Of a stretch of DNA of 64,000 bases, positions 42,201 through 54,300 are shown piece after piece. The DNA comes from Sarcocystis neurona. Its lineage: Eukaryota; Apicomplexa; Conoidasida; Eucoccidiorida; Sarcocystidae. The notes under the pieces were generated by a model, which made no database searches, was not told where the DNA came from, and saw nothing but the letters and a program-made list of their open reading frames with translations. The DNA is taken from NCBI GenBank assembly GCA_000727475.1, contig KL647315.1:1575069-1639068 (forward strand). Direction: 5' to 3'. The number at the start of each line of letters is the position of its first letter. The first letter of the stretch is position 1. The position numbers and the translations under genes are program-made.

Positions 42201-44239
42201 CTGCTCCGGCTCCGGCTCTGCTGCAGCAGGTGGGGTCTCGCGGTGGAAGCAGCCAGAGTTCCTCTGGGCTGCAGCAGCAGCCGGCGAAGAAACTTGGCGA
42301 GCAGCCACAGCAACGCATGCAGAAACAGGAGGGGAACGACGGAGAGGAGACGGAGAAGAAGAGGGAGGAGGAGGAGAATAGGAGGAAGCAACAGCAGCAG
42401 CGGAAGCCAGACCAGCAGCAGGAAACCGAGCAGCTTGGGGGGACCGCGCAGAAGCGGCGTCTTTGTGAAGATGCGCGGCAGCCAGCAAAGCAGCAGCAGC
42501 AGAAGGAGCAACAGGACGTGCAGGCGGAGCAGAAGCAGCAGCAGCAGGAGCAGCAGCTTGAAGAGCGTGGTGGTGTTGGCGCTGCTGAGAGAGAAGCAGG
42601 TGCTGCAGTTGTTGACGGAGGAGCAGCAGTCGCAACAGCAGCAGCAACAGGAGTGCCGTCAGCAGCAGGAGCAGCATTTGAAGGAGAGGAAAACGGCCGG
42701 GATGGGCTGTCGCTGGCGGCACGTTCACGAGGCAGCAGCAGGCCGACGGGACGAAGCAGCAGCAGCAGCAGAAAACGTTCAGAAGAAGAAGAGAAGGAGA
42801 CGCGCAGGACCAGCAGAAGCACCTGGACCGGGGGAGCAGCAGCGAGAGAGCTGGGACATGCTACTTATATTGTTGCATCTGCGGAAGGCGGTGCAGCCGC
42901 AGCAGCAGCAACTGCAATTCGACGAGCAGGAAGAGGCGGCCCTGCAGCAGGTATGGAGGGAGACGCAGGAACAGCAGCAGCAGCACCGGAAGCAGCAGCA
43001 GCGAGTGGAGGAGGAAAAGGAGCAGGAGCAGCAGGAAGGGAAACACCAGCAGCAGGCCGTCAGGGTCGCGTTCTTTCTCACTTGAGAAACGCCGAAGGAG
43101 GTAGGGAAAGCATAGGAAGCAGAAGTGGAGAAGAAGGCACGGCAGCAGGTGGTTCAGTTGCAGCAGCAAAGCCACCACCGGCAACAGCTTGGACAGCAGC
43201 AACAGTTTCATCAGCAGCAGCGTCTTCTCCGTCCGGTCCCTTTGAAGGAAGAGAGACAAACTCGGAGGACTCAGACGGAAGAGCAGCAATAGCAGCAGGA
43301 GGAGCAAGACCACGCCGACGAGGAAGAACAGCAGCAGACATAGCAGCAGCAACATCAGAATTAGACGCAGCAACAGCAGCAGACGAAGCCCGAGCAGCAG
43401 GAGGAGCAGCCGCTGGGAAAGATTTCTCAGGTAGGGGACTTGAAGTTGCGGCAGCAGCAGCAGGAGAGGAGGAGAAGAAGATGAAGGCGGTGGTGGACGA
43501 ACTGCAGCAATTGGAAAAAGAAGAAGCAGCAACAGCAGCAGCAGCAGGAAGGGCAGCAGAAGGAGGCGGAGGAAGGGCAGAAGAAGACATTGCGGGTGCC
43601 CTTTATGCGCTGCATGGGGCGCCGAACATCTGGAAGACAACGGAGGAGGAAGTGCTGCTGCTGCTGCCTCTATTGCGTTTCTCTTCCGTGTACCCATTCC
43701 TGGTGGATATATCGATGAACGGCGAGGTGGACGTGGTGGCGCAGCTACCTGCTGCTGCTGCAACGCTGTTGCAGGACCTGAACCAGGAGAAGAAGCAGCA
43801 GCAACAGGAGTCGCAGCAGGGACAGCAGCAACAGCGGCAACAGCAGGAAGAGAACTCGGTCGTTTCTGCGCGGCGGTTCGTATGGATGAACGTTGCTGCA
43901 GAGGTGGCGCTGCGCAGCGCAGCAGCAGCAGCAGACGGCAGCAGCACTTCAGAAGACGACGGACAGGAACAGACAAAACACCCGTCGTTCGCAGCAGCAG
44001 CAGGAGCAGCAGCAGGAGGAGCGGGAGGAGTAGCAGAGAGCGAGGAGGCAGACGCAGAAGATAGGGCGGCATATGCAGCAGCGGCAGCCCCAACAGACGC
44101 AGCAGCACTGGCAGTCCGAGCGCGTAGCAGTCAAGAACTTTTCTTCCTGCCCGTTTTCTGGGAGGACCTCACATTGTACGTAGACCCGACTCCCCTCCCC
44201 GCGAGGCCGCAGCAACAGCAGCAGCAGCAACAGCAGCAA

Positions 44240-44270
<31 letters not shown>

Positions 44271-44386
44271 AGCAGCAGCAACAGCAGCAACAGCAGCAAC
44301 AACAGTTGAAGTACCTGCCGATGGCCACCCCACACAGCAGCGCGTTCTTGGACATCAGCGGCGACTGCCGTGCGGACATCATTTTC
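39251..44386 (+). CDS. TIP: TIP-like gene, giant first exon (secure part)
   Basis: One open frame. ATG 39251 begins MRSPFGRGF and leads straight into a hydrophobic segment (39275-39364, [18 protein letters not shown]) that can act as signal sequence or anchor. A low-complexity linker follows to about 40260. Conserved blocks are [21 protein letters not shown] (40267-40329; loop at 40315), [19 protein letters not shown] (40648-40704), [20 protein letters not shown] (around 41615-41675), [18 protein letters not shown] (43693-43746) and [18 protein letters not shown] (44333-44386). Between them lie long Glu/Gln/Ala/Leu insertions and a 32-Gln tract at 44210. The donor is GTGAGG at 44387, phase 0. 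Confidence 0.85.
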
Positions 44387-47300
44387 GTGAGGACTTCTCG
44401 CTTCTTCTGCACGTGTCTCTTTTCCTGCTCGGGGCGTAGGCCTCTCAACAAATAGTTATATAGGTCTGTTCGCATATATTACGTCCGCCAACAAATATAA
44501 AAGGCATGTGTGCAAGCCCTGTGATAGGTCAGTAAGGAAGACAAAGAGAAAGAAGAAGAGAAATGTGGACATTTGCCCGTATATAGGTGTATGTGTACAC
44601 AGAAGTGTATATATATCTGCGTATGTGTGTGTCTGCACAGCAATGTATGTATGTCTGCGGATATATACGTGTGTGTATTCTTGCTGTGTCTGACACCCAC
44701 CTCAAGAGATAGGGAATGACGTGCCAAATTTCCTGTGGATAGGAATAGACGTACGGATATAGACGCACACACATGCGCACATATATAAGACACCTCCACA
44801 CAGGCGTACGTATGTTCGCGTGCCTATGTATATTGATGTACGTACGTCCATACATATACACCGCTGCTCTTGCACGAGTATGTATTGGCGTATGTGTATA
44901 TATCGATTTACATACCTACATCTATACGTCCACACACGCGCATACATGTACATGTATCTATACCTCTATATATACCTATATATATCTATATATCTATCTC
45001 CATCTACCTATCTCTATCTATCTATATCTGTCTATCTATCTGTCTATATCTATATCTATCTATCTACCCTTTTCTATCTATCTATATACATATATAGATA
45101 GGTGTGTGCAACCTTGTGTATTTCGCTGTGCGAGCTCTCTCATATGATGTTGCTGTGGGTGAAGTTGTTCTGCTGTTCTTTTTTGGTCGTTGTATATGTT
45201 GATGAAAACGTCGTCGAGAGTGTACCAGTGGTGGCGCGCATTCTTGCCGGCATGCCCCACTGGGTGCGGTGTATGTACAGCGCACTGGGGTGGAGGTGGT
45301 GAACCGAATTCTGCGTTCCTCTTCCGGTGTACGTACAGCCCAAGAGTTGACAGGTGTCACGCAGTCTGGGGTCTATCTCTCGCTTCGCGCGTCAGAAGTC
45401 GCTGTGTGTGCACACGAGTTGTCGCCTTCTTTCATCCGCGGGGCCTTCTGCAGCCAGCCGAGCAGGCGGGCGCGCACCGCGTGCAGCTCCGGTGTACGTA
45501 CACCAGACGATGCCGTGAGCGTGCAAAGGTGTCTGTCCCCCGAGCAGGCGGGCGCGCACCGCGTGCAGCTCCGGTGTACGTACACCAGACGATGCCGTGA
45601 GCGTGCAAAGGTGTCTGTCCCCCGAGCAGGCGGGCGCGCACCGCGTGCAGCTCGGGTGTACGTACACCAGACGATGCCGTGAGGGTGCGAAGGCGTCTGT
45701 CCCCCGAGCAGGCGGGCGCGCACCGCGTGCAGCTCGGGTGTACGTACACCCGAGTGGGCCACGTGTCGCCCGCTGTTTGTGGGTCTCTGCGGGCGGCGCG
45801 CGCGCTGGTGTTTTCATTTTCTCTCTTTTTTGCTTTCTCTGTGAAGCGCGTCGGCGTGAACGGTGGCTGCGTCGGCCTTGCGTCCCACACGTGAACTTCT
45901 GCTGCAGAGAACGAAGCAGCTGGCGGACACGTGTGTGTATCGTTCGGGTGTACGTACACTAGACTGCAGCCCGCGCGACGTGTCGTTGCCTGCCTGCGTG
46001 TGCGGCTTCGCTCCTGCAGCAAGTGTATCGCCCAGCGTCTCTCCCGACTGCTGCCGCTGCTGCTGCTGGTGCTACGCCCCTGAGGAAGGGGGGGGGGGAA
46101 GCCGGCGGCGGTGAGGACTCTGCTGCTGCAGCAGTTGCAGCAGCGACCCCGGCGACGAATTTGTTCATGGAAATTTGGGTCAATTCTTTCGATGAAGTCG
46201 CCAAGAAGGCGAAGTACAGCGTTGCGCATGCAGCCCCACTCGTGCCGCTGCCTCCTGCTGCCGGACAACTCGCCTTTGCTGACTTCAACGCCGACGGTAA
46301 CTTCTGCTTTCTCTTCTTGTGTCTCGTCGCCCTCTCTCAAACATGGGGACACGCAGGAAGAACACTCTGCTCCCTTTTCTTCGTTGCTTCGTGTCTCTGT
46401 CTTCTTCGTGGAAATGCAGAGAAATCTCTCTGTCTGGGAAGCGTCCCTGCTGGTGGCCACGGGACGACCAGCGAAACGTCGACGTGCGTGAAGACGTAGT
46501 CTTCTCTCGTCTGCATGCGATTTGGTGGGGTTGCAACACCTGTGCGCATGCCTGACACTGTACGCATATATTTCGGACGGCCGCCTACATTTTGAGGTGT
46601 ACGTACACCAGAAGCTCTCGCGAATACCGGAGAAGACGGACGGGAAGAGTCGCGCACGCGACGCTTCCTCTATATACGCAGAGCTGCAAGATCTGCTTTC
46701 CCTCAAATATCTTTTAATGAGGTGCTCCACTTGCCTGTCTCTATGCAGTTCCTGCACATCTACATATGTAGGGACGTATGTATGTATGTAGATTTCTGCG
46801 TGTACAGACATTTGTACGTGACTAACGGGAAACAGAGAGAAAGACACAGAGACAGCGAGGGGGGACTGGCAGCTCTGCGTGAACATATACATATATAAAC
46901 ATATATATATACATATATATATAGTATGCGTGTGTACATATGCGCGCCTGTACATATGTGGTTATGTGGGAAGAGACAGAAGAGGCGGAAAGACTGCGAC
47001 CAGTGTGTATGTGTGAATGGAGGAAGTCAGCGAAACGAAAGTACTGTGACAAATATGTATATTTGTGTGGGCGAGGTGAAGGGAAGAAATACGTAAGCCT
47101 TCCTGTCTGTCTGTACAGGTGTATTCGTTCAGTGAGACACACAAATGTATATATATATATATATGTGTGAGTGAAAATATATGTATGCGCATATAGGTAT
47201 AGGAGAGAGAAGGGGCGGTGAGCTATTTCTGTGGCCTCCATACAGATCGACGTCCAGCTACTTTCTTCTCTGCAGGAGCATATACGTTCTTGTGGGAGGT

Positions 47301-48362
47301 TGTTTTTGCTTGAGAAACACATGTGCCCGGAACGGCTGGTGCAGCTTTCTCGGCGACTGCTCTACTACTGTTGCAGCAAGTTGCTGCTGCTCCTGTTGCG
47401 TCAGGTGCGCGGCCTACAACCGCCGTCTTTAAAGGTCCTGCTGCTGCTGCATCTCGGACGGTTGCTGCTGTTGTTGCAGCAGGTGCTGCTGCAGGTGCAG
47501 AGATTCGAGCTGCTCTTGCTGTCGCATTTTCTCAAGTGCTGTTGCTCTGCTGCTGCGCCCGCGATTCCTTATCTCTGCCGCGGCTGCTGCTCTTTTGTAG
47601 CTGCTGGTGTCTGGCTCCTCCCGCTGCTGTTTTACTGTTGCTGCTGCTGCTGCCGCTTGTGCTGCCGCTGGGGCTGCTGCTACTGCTGCGACTGCTGCTG
47701 CGGGCGCAGTCACTGCTCCTGCTGCTCTTGTACCGGTCCTGACGCTGCTGCTGCTGTTCCAAAGAGTGTGGCGGTGCTCGAGCGTCTGCTGGTATTCGGC
47801 CGCGTCACTTGCCATCGCGCTGCTGCTGCTGCTGTTCTGCTGCCCGTTGCAGGCTCTATCGACGTGGCGGTGCCAGCATGCAAGAGATCCGATACCTGCA
47901 ACGGCTGCTGCGTCGGGGAGGACCGAATTATCTTTGCTCGTACGACTTCCCAGCAGCACCGCCTCTGCTGCTTTCTCTGCTACAGCTGCTGGTGCTGCTG
48001 CTGCTATCGGTCCTGCTGCTGCTTTTGCTGCGGCTGCTGCTGCTATCGGTCCTGCTGCCGCTGGGGCTGCTGCTGCGACGCTCTTTCATCTGCTGCTACT
48101 GCTGTTGATGCTCGTGCTCCTGCTGCTTTTATGTTGCCACCTTTCCTTTTGCTGCTGTTGGTGCCGCTGCTGCTGTTCGTTTCTTCCCTGCCTCGCGTTC
48201 TTAAGATGCTGCTGTTGACGCCGGGGCCGGGGGTCCGAGCTGCTCTCTGCCGATGCGGCTGAAGACACTTTTGAAAATGTGCGTGTCAGGTCTCTTGCCC
48301 GGTGGACGATGCTCCTCTGCAACATCGTAAATATCGCACACCCCTGTCCGGCTCTCTCTCTG

Positions 48363-48394
<32 letters not shown>

Positions 48395-51300
48395 GGTAAG
48401 GTGAATTGCTCTCTCTCTCTGTGTATATGTGTATGTTTATATTGATAGTTTACTCTCTTTGTCCGTATCTCTCTGTCCATATGTATGGATAGACGGGTGG
48501 GGTAATTTTCTCTCAGCCTCTCTTTCTATGCACGTATGTGTATAGAAACACGTACGTATATAAATATGCGTGCGCACGTGTAGATATGTGTATACATGTA
48601 TGTGGGTTTGAACACTCGTTTTTTCTAGGGAGGAAAAGGTCGTTTCTACGTCTTTTTCTTTAGGAACATATGTATAAAGTGAGCTTGTTTCTTTGTGTGC
48701 GAAATACTGGGAGGTAGGGTTGCGTATATGTGGATATACTGCAGTGCTGCTGCTGCTATGTGTGTGTGTGGGGTGCAGCAAATAGGCAGCCAGGGTTGTG
48801 TCCGTCGCTGTGGTCTTCGCCTGCCGAGAGGGAGACGCAGCAGCAGCACTGCCGGGTGGCAACCCGCCTCTGCAGCGTGACAGACTACCGGCTTCCGTCT
48901 CTGGGTTTTCGTAAGTGTCTCTAACTCGTTTTTGTTGCTGTGGACGACACACCATCCGGGTGTACGTACACCACCCGCATGGTGTACCTACGCCCGATCG
49001 CGACGATGATGTACAATATTCATACAGCCACACTTGTCGCTTCAAATGCTGTCTTCACGTGCCCCTATGTGTACACACATATATGTGTGTATGATATACG
49101 CAAGCGTATATATGTGTATATACATATATAGATACGCAAGTATGTGTATACATATATGTATATATATGTGTATGTGTGTCTGTGTAGGCGTGGCTGCCAC
49201 GTAGGGAAGAATAATTACGTCGCAGGCACATTTTTGCATGTGAATCACGTATATATGTGTGCTGTGGTCGCGTAGTTTCGTTGTAGGAAGAGTCCGCACT
49301 GCGGTGTACGTACACGTCAGGAGCAGGACGAAAATCTGTTGTGGGGTATCTCCACGTGCTGCGTTGAGTGGCACAGCGAGAGCCTGTGCACGCGTGTTGA
49401 CACTCGAGAGAAAAACAGCAAAGTCGTGGGGTGAAGGAATCTGCCGACGTGTGCAGCGGCTCAGCCGCTAGGCACGGGGTGTAGGTACACCTGAGTAGAC
49501 AGTGTCCGTGCGGTGTACGTACACCCCAGAACGTCGTGTGACAGCCGGTGTAGTGGGCGCGATGTTGTTGTCGATTCGACCTCGAAGCAGAAATGACTTG
49601 CCACGAGTGTCCGTCTGGCAAGAGAGAGCAGCTGCGGTGTACGTACACCCGGGTCGAGGGGACACGGACTCCGACCTGCAACGACACAACGTGTGAACGT
49701 CCAGTTGGGGAAGGAGGGGACGCCGGGTGCACTGAAAGAGAGCAGGCACCGCAGTGTACGTACACCGCAAAAAAGGGACACGAAGTGTACGTACACCTTG
49801 GGGGGGTGGTGCAGCAGCACGTGTGTAGCACAGCAGCATTTCTCTCTGATGAACTGCTGCTAGCTGTTAATATCGCAGGACATCGACAGGAAACTGCTTT
49901 AAAGCTGTTGCCGTCGGTTCAACTCCACACCAGTTGTCTGCTGCTGTCTCGCCAGCTGCTGCACACATTTCCTTTGCGCAGGTCTTCTTCGGCGAGTTCA
50001 ACTTGCACGAGGGAAGTGACGGTGACGAAAGTTCGTGTTTTGATGGCCCGATGCTGGCGCTGCTGCGGGAGCGTCTGTCCTTCACAAGCGCATTCCCGAT
50101 CCCTTCCCTGCTGCTTCTTTTCCTCTTCTGCTTCACTTGCTGCTGCTACTGCTGCGCTTGCTGCTGCTGCTGGTTCCACACTGCTGCTGCTGCTGCTGTG
50201 CTGCTGCTGCTGCAGCGTGGGGTACCGGGAGTTCGGCAGAAGTAACAGAGACGACGCTAGATCCGGACGGCCGGGTTCACTTCTACGGGGATCGCGACCA
50301 CCCTGCGACGCTGCGAGTGAGTTTCTTGTTTTGTCCTCTTCTCTGCTGCTGCTGGTCGTTTCTTCTTCCCTGTGTCGAAGTGGCTGTTCTCTCGGCGCAG
50401 GCGTTGCTGCTGCATTCTTGTCCGGTAGCGGGGCTGCTGCTGGCTGTTTTTCGTCTCTCTCCGTGCTGCTCGCGAGATTTCTTCTCTCTGTCATCGTCCT
50501 TCGTCTATTCTTCCCTTCTAATTTGTCTTCTTCTGCTCTTTGTCTGCGACGTCGTCTTCTTCTCGTCTCTCCTGTTCCACCCCTTCAATTTTTTTTTCTT
50601 CTTGTCTTCTTCAGCTCTCCACCCCTGCGTCTTCTCTTCTTCTTCCGGCCACTCCCTTCTTTTCTCCGTCTCCTACTGTCCCTCTTCGTCTTCGTTTATG
50701 GCTGTGTGTGTGTGTCTGCCCGTCGGTAAAGCATGTGTATTATCTGCGTAGCGTACGAGACAGGGAGACAGTAGACTCACGACTCCTCAAAAAGGGGGTT
50801 TCTTTGTGTAAATCCCTCGAGAATGGAGACGCAGCAGGTTCGTGTCAGACTGGTCTTCTCCTCCTGCCTCTTCGTCGTCCTCTGCGTCATTCCGTCCCGC
50901 TCTTGCTGGAGCTGTCAAGCTGCCTATCATCCGTATATATATATCCACATGCACACGTATATATACGTGAGTCCCGCCTTCTCGATGGTCCCGTCTCTCT
51001 CTTACGATATATATGCATGTGTCCGTCTCTCTAGCAGGCGTCCCGTCTCTTTATATGTGTAGGTGTGTGCGTCTCTGTCTTGCTGCTGTGGGGAGAGACA
51101 CCCCTGCCTGCAGAGAAGAACGCATGCATGCATGCATATATGTGTACACAGAGAGAAAAAGAGAGACGCATGCGTTTCGCTGACTTTCTGGGCCTTCTCT
51201 GTCCATCGCCCTCCTCGTTCGGCTTCAAAAAGGGACGCCCCACCTTCGTCTCTTTATGTGTGAGGAAGGCGAAGTACTGCGTGCCCCCCTCCCGCGCGCC

Positions 51301-54300
51301 TGTGCGTGCTGCCCCGTTGTCTCCGTGTCTCCGTGTCTCCTTTCTCCGCAGAAGTCTTCCTCCTTCGAAAGTGCTGCAAGGGAAGTCTGCCACTCATCAG
51401 TTGCCACCACCACCGCCAGCGGTCGCTGTACTTCTTTCTGCTGTTCACGCATATACACCTCTAAACATATATATACACACACGTACGACGTACGTGAATC
51501 TATACACCTACACACATACATACATATACATATGTATGTGTCTACACATACATGTGTGTGTGTATGTATACATACACATTCATCTGTACACATACGTCTA
51601 TGTATGTTCATATATATATGTGTATATTCGTTTCAATATGGGGGTATGTATAGACGTATATATATGTGTGTGGAGTATACATGTATGTATATACAGGTAT
51701 ATTCTTATACCTGTACACTTACTAGTGCGCCTCTCTCTGTGTGTGTGTGTGTCTGTTTGTGTATACATATAGAAGGACACGAATACATGCAGATACGTTT
51801 CCGTATTGTATACGTATACGACAAACGCATACACACACACGTATATACACCTATGTGTGTATGTATAATACATGTGCATGTTGGTATGCATGTTTCCACC
51901 TATATATGTGTCTGTGTCTCATTTCTCGTGGATCGTGTCTCCTTGTTTGGAGTGCGTTGGCAGGTGAAAGTTGATGATACTTCGCTTCGCTTCGCGAGCC
52001 GGTCTGTGTGTGTGTGTGTGTCTCTTGCTGCGGATGCTGCCGTCTCCTGCGGCCGTCTCCCCCCCTCCTGTCTGCAGAACTGTGCAGCACTTGTGACCTT
52101 CCGCAGTGAACTTCGAAGCGCGAAGAAAGTGAGGGACTTCTTCTCTGCCTTGAACGTTCCGAACTTTTTGCAGGTCGGCGATTGGAATGGTGACGGATAC
52201 CCGGACCTCGCCCTCGTCACCGTTCGAAACGGAGGTCTCCGCACCGTTCGCATCTACCAAAACGTCCAGCAAAAAGTAAACGCTCTTCTCCCTTCCTCTC
52301 CCCATCTCCCTCTCTGCGCATCTCCGCTTCTCCCGCTGCCCCTCCCTGTCTCCGTCTCCCTCCCTTCCTCTCCCCATGTCCCTCTCTCCGTCGCTGTTCC
52401 TCTCCGTCTCCCCCCTTGCCCCCTTCCCTGCTGTCGCTGTCTCCGTCTCTCTTTGGCCCTCCCCATCTCCCTCTCTGTTCCTCTCTCTCTCTGTTCCTCT
52501 CCGTCTCCCCCCTTACCCTCCCCCCTGTCTCCGTCTCCGTCTCTGTTCGTCTCCCTCTGTTCCCCTCTGCCTCTCTATCCATCTCCGTCTCCTTCCCTGT
52601 CTCCGTCTCCGTCTGTTCCTCGCCCTTCCTCTCCCTCTGCTCCTCTCTACTTCCCCCTCTGCTCGTCTCTCCCCGTCTCCTTCCCCGTCTCCGTCTCCTT
52701 CCCTGTCTCCGTCTCCGTCTCTGTTCATCTCCCTCTCTTCCTTTCTTCTACTTCCCTCTCTCTCTCCACCTGTCCCCGTCTCCGTCTCCCCCATCTCCGT
52801 CTCCTTGTCTCCGTCTCCGTCTCCTTGTCTCCGTCTCCCGTCTGGCGGCTTCTGTTTGTGTCGCTGTCCTCTCTATGGCTGTCTCACTGTTGGGTTCACG
52901 ATCGCGTGGTCGACCGCCCTTTTCTGCCTTTTATATATCGGGCCCTTTTCATGTCTCCTCCTCTGCGTTTCCAGCGGCAGTCCCCTCGACAGCCAAACCT
53001 TCGGCCCTTATGATGTAAACAACGCCGTATCTAGCTGTGGGCCCTACATTTGCATATGGAAGTATATGTATGTGCACACACACAAAACGATATATTCGTG
53101 GGCATGATGTATACACGTGTACATGCATGTATAAATGTATGTACATACGTGAATGTCCATATGTATGTATGCGCATGTGTGTCTACTTTTTACGTGTATA
53201 TATACACCTACATCTTATATATATGTGCATATATACCTATATGAATGTATATATGTATGTGTATATATATATGTGTATATATATGTGTATTTATATGTGT
53301 ACATATGTGTATGTGTGTGTATATATGTGTATATCTATGTGTATAAATATGTGTAAATATCTATAAATGTACATATACGTATAGATGCTTATATTCTATG
53401 TGTATGTGTGGATGTATTTGTATGTACATATGTACGTACTTATATGTGTGTGTATGTACATGTATATCTCTATATGTATATGTATTTATACGTATGTATA
53501 TATGTATGTATGTATGTGTGTGTGTGTGTGTGCGAAGGTACTTATGTACGCGTATCTTATATGTATATATGTCCCGGCTAGTCGTCGTGTGTGTATATAT
53601 GTGGGGGGGAATATGCATGCATCAGTGAGCCGCTCTCCACATCAAATTGTCCTTCTTTCGCGAGTCAACACCGAGGCGGACGACACGGAGGTCAAAAAGA
53701 AGACGAAATGAAGAAGAGGAGGAAATCGAAGATGATGAAGAAGCACTGCAACGCACACAGAACTCCCACGTACATATAGAGGTATATACATACTTATACA
53801 TATATACGTATACATACATACATACGTATACATACATATATACGTATACATACATATATACGTATACATACATATATACGTATACATACATACATACGTA
53901 TACATACATACATACGTATACATACATACATACGTATACATACATACATACATACATATACCTACATATACATACATATACATATATGTATATATATATA
54001 TATACATATACATATACATACACATACATACATATGCATACATACATACATATACATACATACATATACATACATACATACATATATACATACATACATA
54101 TATACATACATACATATATACATACTTACATATACATACATATAGACATCCATACATACGGACATATATGTATGTATACGTAGATGGATACGTATGTAAG
54201 TTCATATACACATATACATATATTCATATATATATCTATGTGATACAAACACAAGTACGTTGATGTGTGTATAGTTGAATAAATGTGTTTTGGCAGAGTC

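Noticed and set aside
42861..44108. 415-codon minus-strand frame
   Set aside because: It is antisense to conserved TIP FG-GAP exon sequence and is Leu-rich from CTG complement.
45432..46955. 507-codon minus-strand open frame
   Set aside because: It crosses the 82-bp tandem array and palindromes, reads as repeated [16 protein letters not shown] units from the satellite, and overlaps secure + strand TIP coding sequence.
48829..48910. Possible exon before a strong GTAAGT donor
   Set aside because: With the phase left by the preceding TIP exon every acceptor choice hits a stop or leaves an incompatible phase, and the peptide has no family similarity.
51256..53013. 585-codon + strand frame read as one protein
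   Set aside because: Only 52078-52275 is conserved. The rest is TACA microsatellite upstream and TCTCC satellite downstream, separated by clear AG and GT sites.
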